DNA from: Microcaldota archaeon
GTDB taxonomy: Archaea; Micrarchaeota; Micrarchaeia; Micrarchaeales; Micrarchaeaceae
Assembly (NCBI GenBank): GCA_028866775.1
Contig: JAGWHK010000003.1
Coordinates: 1 to 64,000, forward strand
Reading direction: 5' to 3'
Length of the DNA stretch: 64,000 nucleotides
Shown here: one piece after another, positions 16,963-25,373 of the stretch
Numbering within the stretch: the first letter of the stretch is position 1
How the letters are laid out: every line of letters begins with the position of its first letter
Made by a program: the position numbers and the translations under genes
Notes under the pieces: model-generated
The model's input: only the letters and a program-made list of their open reading frames with translations
Database searches by the model: none
Told to the model about the DNA's origin: nothing

Positions 16963-16972
16963 TTAATATACT
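16963..16972. promoter_or_regulatory. Shared bidirectional TATA element (tRNA-Leu / small gene)
   Basis: TTAATATACT on plus reads AGTATATTAA on minus. It lies about 31 bases from the tRNA-Leu 5' end and about 24 bases from the GTG of the small basic gene, which fits archaeal start distances on both sides. Confidence 0.5.
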
Positions 16973-16990
16973 CGCCTTCCCTCTGCCTGT

Positions 16991-17110
16991 GTGGCCGGAT
17001 CCGGGCTTCGCGGGTGGGGCGTTGATGAGAGCAGGATAGTGAATCCTCCCGTCAAGGCAAAGAAAAGGAGGAAACGTAAGTCCAAGCGCATCGCTGGAAG
17101 GGCAGCCTGA
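16991..17110 (+). CDS. Very small basic protein (39 aa), candidate
   Basis: GTG-started ORF of 39 residues, about 24 bases after a TATA element, so leaderless. The C-terminal half is strongly basic (PVKAKKRRKRKSKRIAGRAA), like a ribosomal or nucleic-acid-binding mini-protein. The family is not recognised. The alternative is that the TATA serves only the divergent tRNA-Leu. Confidence 0.4.
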   Translation: MAGSGLRGWGVDESRIVNPPVKAKKRRKRKSKRIAGRAA

Positions 17111-17156
17111 TGTATAACCTTTTATTTGTGCGCGTATAAATCAAATAGGTGTGGGG

Positions 17157-17684
17157 ATGACAGCGGGCAAGATAAGCCTCGACAATGCGAAGAAGGACAA
17201 GCTCTTCTACTTCGTGGCGAACGTCGTGGTCTACAGGGGCGAGGACCAAAGGTGCCTGATACTAAAGAGAGATCAAAGGGAAAAGGTGCACCCCGGAAGG
17301 TACGCGGTTCCCGGTGGGAAGCTCGAATGGAAGGATCTTGATCCCTCCAACCCAACAAGGATAAACGGCGACGTCCTAGACTTCCAGGATGCAGTTGAGG
17401 AGCTGCTGAAAAGGGAGGTCAAGGAAGAGGCTGGAATAGAGATAGAGAAAGAGCTGGCCTACATCAACAGCGTCGCATTCATAAGGCCGGACGAGATACC
17501 GGTTGTATTAGTGAAGTTTGCTGCGAGATACAAGTCTGGCGATGTCCAGGTCGAAAAGGGCGGATTCACCGACTATGCGTGGGTCAACGAGTCCGAGGTC
17601 AAGAAATACGAATGCATAGACGGCATCCCGGAGGAGGTCTCGCAGACTATAGCAATCATGGGAGGGACTAAACCGGTTGATTGA
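17157..17684 (+). CDS. Nudix hydrolase
   Basis: 175 residues from ATG 17157 (in-frame GTG at 17151 is an alternative). The Nudix box is present but split: GGKLEW near 57 and the catalytic REVKEEAGI near 88, with an insertion of about 20 residues (around DPSNPTRINGDVLDF) between the box Gly and the REVKEE helix. Nudix enzymes hydrolyse nucleoside diphosphate derivatives; the substrate here is unknown. It ends directly before the MTAP gene, so the two may cooperate in nucleotide salvage. Confidence 0.88.
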   Translation: MTAGKISLDNAKKDKLFYFVANVVVYRGEDQRCLILKRDQREKVHPGRYAVPGGKLEWKDLDPSNPTRINGDVLDFQDAVEELLKREVKEEAGIEIEKELAYINSVAFIRPDEIPVVLVKFAARYKSGDVQVEKGGFTDYAWVNESEVKKYECIDGIPEEVSQTIAIMGGTKPVD

Positions 17685-18485
17685 ATGGATGCAGAAGTTG
17701 GCATAATAGGGGGGTCGGGATTCTACTCTCTGCTTGATGACGCAGAGACCGTGGAAATAGAGACGGACTACGGCAAGCCAAGCGACAAGGTCGCTATAGG
17801 CACGATCGGCAAGAAAAAGGTTGCCTTCATACCCAGGCACGGCTCAAAGCACACGATACCTCCCCACAAGGTTCCCTATAGGGCAAACATAGAGGCCTTC
17901 AACTCCCTCGGTGTGAAGAGGGTAATATCAACTTCTGCCTGCGGTTCCCTCAGGAGGGAGATCAATCTCGGCCAGATAGTCCTATTCGACCAGCTCGTCA
18001 ACATGACCCATGGCCGCGATGAGACCTTCTTCGACAAGGATGAGGTGGTGCATGTAAGCACGGCCGATCCGTACTGCAAGGGCCTGAGGGCATACGCTTC
18101 CATTGCGGCGACCGATTTGGGCTTCGAGCACAGGGACGTGGGAACGGTCGTGGTCGTGAACGGTCCAAGGTTCTCAACGAGGGCCGAGTCCAAACTCTTC
18201 ATCAGCCAGGGATTCGACCTCATAAACATGACGCAGTACCCGGAGGCCGCGCTGGTCAGGGAACGGGCGATGTGCTACCTCGGGATAGGGATAGTAACCG
18301 ACTATGACGCAGGACTTGTCGCAGGAGGGAGCATCGAACCGGTAGGATACGCGGATGTTGCTAAGGTCTTCTCTCAAAATGTGGAAAAGGTCAAGTCGGT
18401 GCTAAAAGATCTGGTAGGGGACCTCCCGAAAGAAAGGGATTGCGTCTGTGGCAGCGCCCTGGACGGGGCGATGGTCAAGGTTTGA
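17685..18485 (+). CDS. mtnP: S-methyl-5'-thioadenosine phosphorylase-like (PNP/MTAP family)
   Basis: 266 residues with MTAP signatures: GIIGGSGFYSLL (phosphate loop, about 6-17), RHGSKHTIPPHKVPYRANI (about 47-65), TSACGSL (about 86), NGPRFSTRAES (about 160) and INMTQYPEAALVRE (about 180). It phosphorolyses methylthioadenosine to adenine and methylthioribose-1-phosphate. The Asp in VTDYDAG favours 6-aminopurine (adenine) substrates. It starts immediately after the Nudix stop. Broad MTA/inosine specificity seen in some archaea cannot be excluded. Confidence 0.92.
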   Translation: MDAEVGIIGGSGFYSLLDDAETVEIETDYGKPSDKVAIGTIGKKKVAFIPRHGSKHTIPPHKVPYRANIEAFNSLGVKRVISTSACGSLRREINLGQIVLFDQLVNMTHGRDETFFDKDEVVHVSTADPYCKGLRAYASIAATDLGFEHRDVGTVVVVNGPRFSTRAESKLFISQGFDLINMTQYPEAALVRERAMCYLGIGIVTDYDAGLVAGGSIEPVGYADVAKVFSQNVEKVKSVLKDLVGDLPKERDCVCGSALDGAMVKV

Positions 18486-19035
18486 GTATCCGTTCTAGCT
18501 TCCCATTGTTCCTTGACATCTCCTTCCTGAAGTCAAGCCCATACCTTTTGAAGATGCTGTCGATTGTCGCGTTGCCTACCAGCTCGCCCTTGATGCCCAG
18601 CCTTTTGTATAGCTCGTTGGCATGCGACATGGACCTGCTCTCTATCTCCATGAAGAGCGGCACGAGCGGCCACTTGTCGAGCGTTATCGTCGCGCCATCA
18701 AGCCTGTATATGTCGCGCTCGTTCTCGAAGTAGAATATCTTGGATCTGGTCAGCCTGCTGACCAGCCTGACCGCCTCCTCAAAGCTGTTTGCTGATATCT
18801 CGTGCTCGTCCATCGGGAGGTGCTTGCCCCTGAACCTCTTGACCGTTATGGTCGTATTCTTCCCGTCTGTCCTCACGCGCCCCCAACTGTGCATCTTGCC
18901 TATCCTGCCTCCTATAAGCCACTCTATCCTCCTGTATCTTACATGGCCATTGTAGTCTGCGCCGAGCTGCTTTAGCCTCCTCGCGGCTTCTGCCCTGTCC
19001 ACTTCAAGTATGTCTATCTCATGCTCCTTCGCCAT
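18475..19035 (-). CDS. CYTH-domain protein
   Basis: 186 residues with the CYTH (CyaB/thiamine triphosphatase) pattern: N-terminal HEIDILEVD in place of the canonical ExExK, alternating basic strands (WGRVRTDGKNTTITVKRF), FYFENERDIYRLDGATITLDKWP and PLFMEIES. These line a tunnel that binds triphosphate. The weakened first motif makes the activity uncertain. It overlaps mtnP by 11 bases (convergent) and lies 7 bases after msrB. Confidence 0.82.
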   Translation of the reverse strand: MAKEHEIDILEVDRAEAARRLKQLGADYNGHVRYRRIEWLIGGRIGKMHSWGRVRTDGKNTTITVKRFRGKHLPMDEHEISANSFEEAVRLVSRLTRSKIFYFENERDIYRLDGATITLDKWPLVPLFMEIESRSMSHANELYKRLGIKGELVGNATIDSIFKRYGLDFRKEMSRNNGKLERILKP

Positions 19036-19042
19036 GCAAACA

Positions 19043-19408
19043 CTATTTCTTCGTGGGTACGAACTTCAAGGATATTGAGTTGACGCAGTGCCTCACGTTC
19101 TTTTGCGTGAACCCCTCCCCTTCAAAGACGTGTCCGAGGTGGGCGCCGCACCTGGCGCATTGGATCTCTGTCCTCCGGCCGTCCGGATCCGGAATCCTCT
19201 TCACAGCGCCCTTCACCTCATCGTCGAAGGAGGGCCAGCCGCATCTTGCGTCGAACTTGTCCTTTGACCTGTAGAGTGTCGCACCGCAGCGCCTGCACAC
19301 GTAGGTCCCTTCAGCGAAGTTGTGCTCGTACTCCCCGCTGAACGGCATCTCGGTGCCCTTGTTTACTATGACCTCTTCCTCCTCTTTGGTCAGTTTGTTG
19401 AGCTTCAT
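19043..19408 (-). CDS. msrB: Peptide methionine-R-sulfoxide reductase MsrB
   Basis: 121 residues, a complete SelR domain. Zinc-binding CRRC and CARC pairs (about 38 and 84), GWPSFDD substrate loop and the catalytic Cys in NVRHCVNSISL (about 107). It reduces methionine-R-sulfoxide in proteins using thioredoxin. The gene is first in a two-gene unit with the CYTH gene. Confidence 0.93.
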   Translation of the reverse strand: MKLNKLTKEEEEVIVNKGTEMPFSGEYEHNFAEGTYVCRRCGATLYRSKDKFDARCGWPSFDDEVKGAVKRIPDPDGRRTEIQCARCGAHLGHVFEGEGFTQKNVRHCVNSISLKFVPTKK

Positions 19409-19560
19409 TCTACCAATTATGATTTGGGACGCGGCGATTAATAATCTTCTGTAGATTGCAGAAAATTACGTTTTCTTCATGCGGTGCCGGCCAAGCTTTA
19501 TATACATTAGGATTTTGATTCACTCGTAACAATCGACGCGGTGCTATTCTGATAGACTAC

Positions 19561-20379
19561 ATGCAGCTGCTGATCTTGGGGGCAATAGCAGGGTTCACCA
19601 TATTCCTGGGCTTCCCGGTGGCGCTCGCTGACGTGAGCCCGAGGACCAAGGCGTTCCTGAACTCACTGGCAATAGGCATATTGGTGTTCCTGGTAGTGGA
19701 TGTTTTCAGCCACGCCTGGAGCTCTGTTACGACCAGCGTGACCGATTCGCTCTTAGGGCACGCGCCGATTGCATCGGCCATAGCGATGCTAATTACGATA
19801 TTTGTAGGGATAGCGCTAGGCCTGATTGGTCTTGCCTACTACGAAAAGAGATATATGCGGTCTGTGGCCAAGACAGAGACCAAGCTTGAGAGGAGCATGG
19901 CCGGCAAGGACGGCGGCGAGATAAACCGCTACAAGCTGGCTACAATGATAGCGATCGGGATAGGCGCACATAATCTGAGCGAGGGCCTTGCTATAGGGCA
20001 GTCCTATGCGGCAGGGGTAATAGGACTGGCCATTATCCTGATCATCGGATTCGGGGTACACAACGCTACAGAGGGATTCGGGATAATGGGTCCCCTGACT
20101 GGCAGCAAGAAGAAAGTCCCCGTCGGCCTTCTGGTGAAGCTCGGGCTCATAGGCGGCGGGCCCACCTTCATAGGCACCCTTCTGGGCAGCATTTGGGTTT
20201 CACCGATCCTTTACGTGCTATTCCTCTCGTTCGCCGGGGGGGCTCTGGTATTCGTGATACTGCTCATGTATTCGGTCATTATAAAGCAGACCTCCAACTC
20301 GGTGATAACCTCCGGAATACTGTTAGGCCTGGTATTCGGATTCCTCACCGACCTCATAGTCACCATTGGCGGAGCATAG
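19561..20379 (+). CDS. ZIP-family metal transporter
   Basis: 272 residues with about eight TM helices. The ZIP signature HNLSEGLAIGQS (helix IV) and HNATEGFGIMG (helix V) supply the metal-binding His/Glu residues. A charged cytoplasmic loop (KRYMRSVAKTETKLERSMAG) separates helices 3 and 4. It likely imports Zn2+ or Fe2+/Mn2+. A TATA (CTTTATATAC) lies at about 19494-19503. Confidence 0.9.
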   Translation: MQLLILGAIAGFTIFLGFPVALADVSPRTKAFLNSLAIGILVFLVVDVFSHAWSSVTTSVTDSLLGHAPIASAIAMLITIFVGIALGLIGLAYYEKRYMRSVAKTETKLERSMAGKDGGEINRYKLATMIAIGIGAHNLSEGLAIGQSYAAGVIGLAIILIIGFGVHNATEGFGIMGPLTGSKKKVPVGLLVKLGLIGGGPTFIGTLLGSIWVSPILYVLFLSFAGGALVFVILLMYSVIIKQTSNSVITSGILLGLVFGFLTDLIVTIGGA

Positions 20380-20406
20380 AAATAGTTTGCCTGCGATCCA
20401 ACTGCG

Positions 20407-20976
20407 ATGGAAATAATCAACGAGGCCATTATCGAATCCCGAATGCGGGAGATGATAGGCGAAATAAAGGCCGGAAAGCTGTTCGTCTATCCAACAGACA
20501 CCATATACGGGGTTGGATGCGATGCCACCAACGGCCCTGCGGTAAGGCGCGTGCGAGAAATAAAGAGGAGGGAAGCGAAGCCGTTCTCCGTGATCGCACC
20601 CTCAATCGAATGGATAGAACGCAACTGCATAATCAGCAGCAAGGGGAGGAATTGGCTGGACAGGCTTCCCGGGCCCTACACCCTGATCCTCAGACTTTCC
20701 AGAAAGGATTCCGTCGCAAAAGAAGTCAACGAAGGATTGGAAACCTTGGGGGTGAGAATCCCTGACAACTGGTTCGCCAAGATGATAGAGAAGTCGGGGG
20801 TTCCATTCGTCACGACCTCTGTTAACCTGGGCGGCCGGCCGCATATGACCTCAATTGATGACATTGACCAATCCATAAGGGCCTCGGTAGACTACCTAGT
20901 TTATGAAGGCCCGCTCAGGGGCAGGCCCAGCAAGGTAATAGATCTTGCAGGAACCGGAGCAACCGTAAGGGAATGA
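20407..20976 (+). CDS. Sua5/YrdC/TsaC family threonylcarbamoyl-AMP synthase
   Basis: 189 residues of the YrdC domain: FVYPTDTIYGVGCDAT (about 29-44), KRREAKPFSVI (about 58), PGPYTLIL (about 92), GVRIPDN (about 117) and TTSVNLGG (about 138). It makes TC-AMP from Thr, CO2 and ATP for the t6A37 modification of tRNA. No C-terminal Sua5 domain follows, so it is the short TsaC-like form. The stop abuts a convergent small gene. Confidence 0.92.
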   Translation: MEIINEAIIESRMREMIGEIKAGKLFVYPTDTIYGVGCDATNGPAVRRVREIKRREAKPFSVIAPSIEWIERNCIISSKGRNWLDRLPGPYTLILRLSRKDSVAKEVNEGLETLGVRIPDNWFAKMIEKSGVPFVTTSVNLGGRPHMTSIDDIDQSIRASVDYLVYEGPLRGRPSKVIDLAGTGATVRE

Positions 20977-21258
20977 TCAGCGGCTTGCTGACTCCCTGTA
21001 GACATCGCTTTCCATGGTCTTCTTGGCGAAATAGATCACATCTATTACAATCATCCAGACCACAATGTCGGCTATCAGACCGACTGCGCTTATGCTCCAT
21101 GCATGCGTAGTTGTCAGAGTCTGGGAGATCCACGGAAGCGGGAGGCCGTGCCATGCTGTTGTTGTGAACCCCCCTATGGTTCGGGCATAGAGCCCCGCCA
21201 GGAGCGTGATCACTATCCCTCCTAGCAGCGCCATCATCTTTGACCTGTAGGTTCTCAT
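20977..21258 (-). CDS. Small two-TM membrane protein
   Basis: 93 residues. TM helices at about 8-26 and 57-77 (AVGLIADIVVWMIVIDVIYF) with a polar loop between. Not recognised. Monocistronic, with an AATAAATA element about 20-30 bases upstream. Confidence 0.65.
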   Translation of the reverse strand: MRTYRSKMMALLGGIVITLLAGLYARTIGGFTTTAWHGLPLPWISQTLTTTHAWSISAVGLIADIVVWMIVIDVIYFAKKTMESDVYRESASR

Positions 21259-21421
21259 CGGCTACGCTGGTATGTTTAGGAATAAATACGTTGCGGAGGC
21301 CTGGAGCCCCAATAATACAAGCTCCAGACCGAAACGTCCGCTTCCCTGCTAATAGCGTTAGCTATTTAAATTGCTCAAAAACCCACATATGCCCATCAAT
21401 TCAGTAGCTTAGGCGAAGAAG

Positions 21422-21898
21422 ATGGAAGGATCAACAGCGACAAAGTCAGACGCAAAAAAGAAAGCTGACCAGGGCTGGCTAGAAAAAGCGGCGGCCAAGG
21501 CGAGCCGCGGCATGCCAAGCATTTCGTTAGAATCAAAGGAGGTCAACTCAATAAGGATGAGAGGGCTGAACCTTACTGAGGTGCTCACCCACAACGGGGT
21601 TCCTCAGCTCGCGAAGCAGGAAGAGATACTCTGTACTCCATCCCCAGTTGCAAGGGCTACGGTCGCAGTCATTACAACAGAGCCCTCCATTGTCAAAAGG
21701 CTTAGGGTGGATCCAAACCCCATGGTAAAGCTTGCGCTACTCCGCAATAACCAAATCATCACACTGGATGACATAACAGTGGCCGGCAGTGATGGAATAA
21801 GGCTAAATCAGGCCGAAGTCGTGGAGGCCGCGAAGGAGGAGATCCGCAAGCGCTTCTCCCCAAATAAGCCCCAAGATGTCAAGAAGGCTGAAGATTAA
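21422..21898 (+). CDS. Hypothetical soluble protein
   Basis: 158 residues. Lysine/alanine-rich N-terminus ([20 protein letters not shown]), then a compact mixed domain with [18 protein letters not shown] and a helical charged C-terminus. Not recognised. A TATTTAAAT element at about 21360 gives a leader of roughly 40 bases. The end overlaps a convergent DUF1801 gene by 4 bases. Confidence 0.65.
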   Translation: MEGSTATKSDAKKKADQGWLEKAAAKASRGMPSISLESKEVNSIRMRGLNLTEVLTHNGVPQLAKQEEILCTPSPVARATVAVITTEPSIVKRLRVDPNPMVKLALLRNNQIITLDDITVAGSDGIRLNQAEVVEAAKEEIRKRFSPNKPQDVKKAED

Positions 21899-22329
21899 CC
21901 CTCACTCACTGCTCTCTTCACCAGCGCCATGATTCTTTTCTCTTCCGCAGGGGTCAACTTCTTCAGCGCAAATGATGTTGGCCACATATCCCCCTCGTCG
22001 AGGTTTGCCTTGTCGCTGAATCCCAACGTGGCGTACCTTGCCTTGAACTTGCTCGCATTCTGGAAGAAGCAGATGATCTTGTCGCTCCTGGAATAGGCCG
22101 GCATCCCATACCAGGTTCTCGGTGTAAGGGATGGCGCGCTTGCCATGATTATTGCATGAATTCGCTTTCCTATGCTACGATCCGGCTCCGGCATAGTTGC
22201 AATCTTTGCCAGCACTGCGGACTCGCCTTCTGTCTCGCTTGAGTTTCGTTCCTTGAGCGTCTCCTTCATTGCGGCTATTTCCTCTTTGGTTAACCCCTTC
22301 AGCTTCTTGCTAGAGCTTTTCTTGTCCAT
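21895..22329 (-). CDS. DUF1801 family protein
   Basis: 144 residues. The DUF1801/YdhG-like core shows [20 protein letters not shown] and the hallmark [16 protein letters not shown], then [13 protein letters not shown] and a C-terminal helix. The fold is sometimes linked to iron chaperones, but the function is not established. A second, diverged DUF1801 protein is at 62463-62855. Confidence 0.85.
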   Translation of the reverse strand: MDKKSSSKKLKGLTKEEIAAMKETLKERNSSETEGESAVLAKIATMPEPDRSIGKRIHAIIMASAPSLTPRTWYGMPAYSRSDKIICFFQNASKFKARYATLGFSDKANLDEGDMWPTSFALKKLTPAEEKRIMALVKRAVSEG

Positions 22330-22391
22330 ATAACCTCACCAGACATTTCTTTCTCATAAAACTATTAAACTTGCCGTATTTTAAGGGCAAA

Positions 22392-22463
22392 AGCCCCAGA
22401 AGGGAATTGAACCCTTGACCTCTTGCTTACCATGCAAGCGCTCTACCACTGAGCTACAGGGGC
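22392..22463 (-). tRNA. tRNA-Thr (GGT)
   Basis: 72-base cloverleaf. Acceptor GCCCCTG/CTGGGGC with one T-T mismatch at pair 6-67, D arm AGCTCAGTGGTAGAGCG, anticodon stem CTTGC/GCAAG around ATGGTAA (anticodon GGT), T arm AAGGG TTCAATT CCCTT, discriminator T73. CCA not encoded. The TATA is at 22488-22499. Confidence 0.92.
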
Positions 22464-22487
22464 ACCGCTAATGTATCTAATCCCCAC

Positions 22488-22499
22488 ATTATAAAAGGT
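22488..22499 (-). promoter_or_regulatory. TATA box of tRNA-Thr
   Basis: Minus-strand CCTTTTATAATG centred about 30 bases upstream of the tRNA 5' end. Confidence 0.6.
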
Positions 22500-22503
22500 T
22501 TTA

Positions 22504-22833
22504 TCAGACCCTGTTCTGTTGGGCCAAAGGGTGCCTTGCAACAGCACGCACAAGCCTGTTCCTCTGCAATAGCCTTGCAGGCGCAGGCCTTTTCTTATTT
22601 GCCGGCATGTACCGCCTTCCAGTTCCCTTTCCCCTGACCCTTGCAAATGCAATGTCAGCACTTCTTATCTTCCTCCTTCCTGCATAATTAGCATAAAGTT
22701 GAGCCTCCTCCACCAGTTCCTTAACCGTGTCATTCAGCTCCTTTTCCAGCGAGACCATCGCCTTCTCATTGACCCTGGGCGCGCCTGCGTCCCTGAAAAA
22801 TTGTTCCATGTCGTACAAACTGAATCCACGCAT
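22504..22833 (-). CDS. Archaeal histone with basic C-terminal tail
   Basis: 109 residues. Residues 5-66 match the histone fold of HMfB-type proteins: FFRDAGAPRVNEKAMVSLEK, then a long central helix and AGRRKIRSADIAFA (compare AGRKTIKAEDI). Typical archaeal histones end near residue 68. Here a 43-residue tail follows, rich in Arg/Lys/Pro/Gln and without obvious fold. It binds and wraps DNA; the tail may add contacts or mimic eukaryotic tails (inference). TATA TATTTAAAA lies about 55 bases upstream. Confidence 0.88.
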   Translation of the reverse strand: MRGFSLYDMEQFFRDAGAPRVNEKAMVSLEKELNDTVKELVEEAQLYANYAGRRKIRSADIAFARVRGKGTGRRYMPANKKRPAPARLLQRNRLVRAVARHPLAQQNRV

Positions 22834-22965
22834 CGTCGCCAGAAAAACACCCCCGTTAACCTAGCGCAAGCTAAACACATAACCCCCTTTTAAATAGATT
22901 TCTTTGCAATTGATTAGCGGCATTCCCATGCCGCACAGAATCGTTTAAATAGGGGTCAGGTTGGG

Positions 22966-23817
22966 ATGATTAGAGCAGGATTTCACCTATCGGTTGCAGG
23001 AGGCATTTACCATGCGCCGGAGGAGGCCGAACGCATGGGGTACATGGCATTCCAGCTGTTCGCATCGAGCCCGAGAACCTGGGGTCACACCCAGATCTCC
23101 GAGCCGGATGCGGCCAAATTCAGGGAGCTCTCTGATGGTCGCAATGGATTTGCGCACATACCATACCTTTGCAATCCCTCCACCGCGAATCCTGATGTCT
23201 ACAAGAAGAGCAGGACAATGCTCATAGACAACATGTCGAACTGCGCCGAGATCGGGGTCAAGAGCGTGGTAATCCACCTCGGCTCCCATCTGGGCAAGGG
23301 CCTTGACTATGGGAAGGGCCGGACCGTCGAGACGGTCTCTGCGGCGCTTGATTCGGTCGACGCTGTGACTGTGCTTCTCGAGAACTCATCGGGGTACAAG
23401 AACTGCGTGGGAGACAAGATGGAGGACATCGGAGACATAATAAAGAGGATAGGCTCCAAGAGGGTGGGCCTCTGCTTTGACACCTGCCATGCCTTCGCCG
23501 CGGGCTACGACATCAGGACTAGGGAGGGCGTTTCCAAGATTGCGCATGAGATTGAGTCCTATATTGGGAAGGAAAGGCTCGGGCTGGTCCACCTGAACGA
23601 TGCCAAGTTCGAGCTGGGAAGCGGGCTTGACAGGCACTGGCACATCGGGAAGGGCAACATAGGGGAGGAAGGCTTCAGGCAGATATTCTCAAACAGGCTC
23701 TTCAGGGAGGGCAACTTCGTGATGGAGACCCCGATAGACGAGGTTTCGGACAACTTGAGGAACATGAAGGAGTTGCAGAAAATACTCGCTTCGTGCGGGT
23801 TGGAGGCCAACATATAG
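22966..23817 (+). CDS. nfo: Endonuclease IV
   Basis: 283 residues, full-length AP endonuclease IV TIM barrel. Motifs include GFHLSVAGG (about 5), SPRTW (about 34), SVVIHLGSHLG (about 104), LLENSSG (about 139), GLCFDTCHAFAAGYD (about 168), LVHLNDAK (about 206) and DRHWHIGKGNIG (about 222), which carry the zinc ligands. It cleaves abasic sites in base excision repair. Leader is short after a TTTAAATAG element at about 22944. Confidence 0.95.
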   Translation: MIRAGFHLSVAGGIYHAPEEAERMGYMAFQLFASSPRTWGHTQISEPDAAKFRELSDGRNGFAHIPYLCNPSTANPDVYKKSRTMLIDNMSNCAEIGVKSVVIHLGSHLGKGLDYGKGRTVETVSAALDSVDAVTVLLENSSGYKNCVGDKMEDIGDIIKRIGSKRVGLCFDTCHAFAAGYDIRTREGVSKIAHEIESYIGKERLGLVHLNDAKFELGSGLDRHWHIGKGNIGEEGFRQIFSNRLFREGNFVMETPIDEVSDNLRNMKELQKILASCGLEANI

Positions 23818-23824
23818 TGACTTC

Positions 23825-24388
23825 ATGGAACCAGTGATCAGATTTGCTTCGGCAAAAGAATGGGAGCGATGGCTTGCCAGGAACCACAATGGCGCCACCG
23901 GGATATGGCTGAGGATCTCCAAGAAGGACTCCAAGCTAAAATCTGTTACAGGCGCTGAGGCACTTGATGTGGCCCTATGCTACGGCTGGATCACGGGCCA
24001 GGCCAAACGCGGCGACGAGGCCTCTGTCTTATGGCGATTCTGCCCGCGACGACCCAAGAGCATATGGTCCAAGCTCAACACGATGCATGCTGAGCGTCTG
24101 ATCAGGGAGGGCAGAATGAAGCCGGCCGGGCTGGAGCAGATCAAGGCGGCAAAACTGGACGGCAGGTGGGCAAGGGCCTACCATCCTCCCAGCACGGCCA
24201 CATTGCCAAGGGACTTCCTGCATATGGTAAACAGGAACGAGAAGGCAAAGGCGTTCCTCAAGACCCTGAACAGGCAGAACAGGTACGCGATCATATTCCG
24301 GCTCGCGACCACGAAGGATCCCGCTAGGCGCAAGCGCAAGATCTACGCCATGATCGAGAGGCTCGAAGAGGGCAGGGCGTTCTACTGA
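23825..24388 (+). CDS. YdeI/OmpD-associated family protein
   Basis: 187 residues. Family signatures GIWLRISKK (about 27), ALDVALCYGWITGQAKR (about 46), FCPRRPKSIWSKLN (about 68) and AHP-like ARAYHPPSTATLPRDF. Homologues occur widely in bacteria with unclear function (annotated as bacteriocin-protection or OmpD-associated). It starts 7 bases after nfo and is probably co-transcribed. The family is mainly bacterial, so acquisition by transfer is possible. Confidence 0.88.
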   Translation: MEPVIRFASAKEWERWLARNHNGATGIWLRISKKDSKLKSVTGAEALDVALCYGWITGQAKRGDEASVLWRFCPRRPKSIWSKLNTMHAERLIREGRMKPAGLEQIKAAKLDGRWARAYHPPSTATLPRDFLHMVNRNEKAKAFLKTLNRQNRYAIIFRLATTKDPARRKRKIYAMIERLEEGRAFY

Positions 24389-24392
24389 GCGC

Positions 24393-25373
24393 CTAACCCA
24401 GACCGAACAGCGCGCCTAGTATCACTGTGCCGATCGGGACAGCTATGTTGTCATCGATTGGCAGCTCAACGCTCTCCACTAATGTAAGTATCAATCCCAG
24501 CAGAATGCCCCAGAATCCTAGTATTATGAAGCCCGGGACCACTGATGCTATCAGGAATGCAATGGTGCCTGCGTAGCTCTTCCTCCTGTTATATGGCAGC
24601 TTCCTCGATCTGTAGAAGCTCAATCCTGTCATGGTTGCAAGCGCGTCCCCGAAGAAGAGCGGGAAGATGCCGAAGAGCGCCAGCTTGAACCCGGCGAAGC
24701 CAAGGAGTATCGCAGCCCCTGCCGCAAGGTGTATGGCACCAATGCCGAACTCCGATTCCCTCCTCTCAAACTTGGAGAGCAGGTTGTATATGCCCCCTGT
24801 CTTCGATATTAGGCTGATGAACAGGTAGGCGAGCAGTATGACCCAAAACAGTATGTATAGGTAGCTCTGCTGCCAGAGGAACATTATGGCAAGGACAACC
24901 ACGCCCCCGATCACCTGGATGAGGTCCCTCCTCATCTCGGTCACGGTCTTCCTCATGCTCCTGTCCTCCCTCTTGCGTATCAGGTAACGCTCGCTGTACA
25001 GCATCCCCACAACCGTCCCTACCCCAAACATCCCCATCGTTGCCATCCTGTTGAGGCTTATCGCAGCCGCAAACGCCAGGACAAAGATAACGAGCGCGAA
25101 AGCCATGCTCCTTCTTCTGTAAAGGACAGGCAGCATTGACGAGAGCGCGGCAACCGCTACAGAGGTGAAGAAGAACCAGCTAATGCCGATGTAATTGGTA
25201 TACGCCACCACGGCCACGATCCCAGCCACCATTATGGCAAAGACCACGGGCCATATGTTCCGCCCCTCCCTGCTCTTGACAGACCAGTACATGAACAGCG
25301 CAACCGCCGCCGATGCGACGACCGCGAATGCCACGAACAATGCAAAGACCATCAAACCACTGATATAACCCAT
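24393..25373 (-). CDS. Dolichol/phytol kinase-like CTP-dependent lipid kinase
   Basis: 326 residues and about ten TM helices. The C-terminal third has the SEC59/DGK1/phytol-kinase pattern: LFFGDALATMTGLSFYRSR, then KLPYNRRKSYAGTIAFLIAS, matching the D-A-G-x-K-S-x-G nucleotide-binding signature. Likely phosphorylates a polyprenol or diacylglycerol with CTP. It overlaps the DUF2070 gene by 22 bases, and a cis-prenyltransferase gene lies further upstream, so a polyprenyl phosphate carrier pathway is likely. Confidence 0.82.
   Translation of the reverse strand: MGYISGLMVFALFVAFAVVASAAVALFMYWSVKSREGRNIWPVVFAIMVAGIVAVVAYTNYIGISWFFFTSVAVAALSSMLPVLYRRRSMAFALVIFVLAFAAAISLNRMATMGMFGVGTVVGMLYSERYLIRKREDRSMRKTVTEMRRDLIQVIGGVVVLAIMFLWQQSYLYILFWVILLAYLFISLISKTGGIYNLLSKFERRESEFGIGAIHLAAGAAILLGFAGFKLALFGIFPLFFGDALATMTGLSFYRSRKLPYNRRKSYAGTIAFLIASVVPGFIILGFWGILLGLILTLVESVELPIDDNIAVPIGTVILGALFGLG

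Noticed and set aside
21300-21330. CTGGAGC/GCTCCAG hairpin
   Set aside because: Loop of 13 bases and no T-run; not convincing as terminator or riboswitch.
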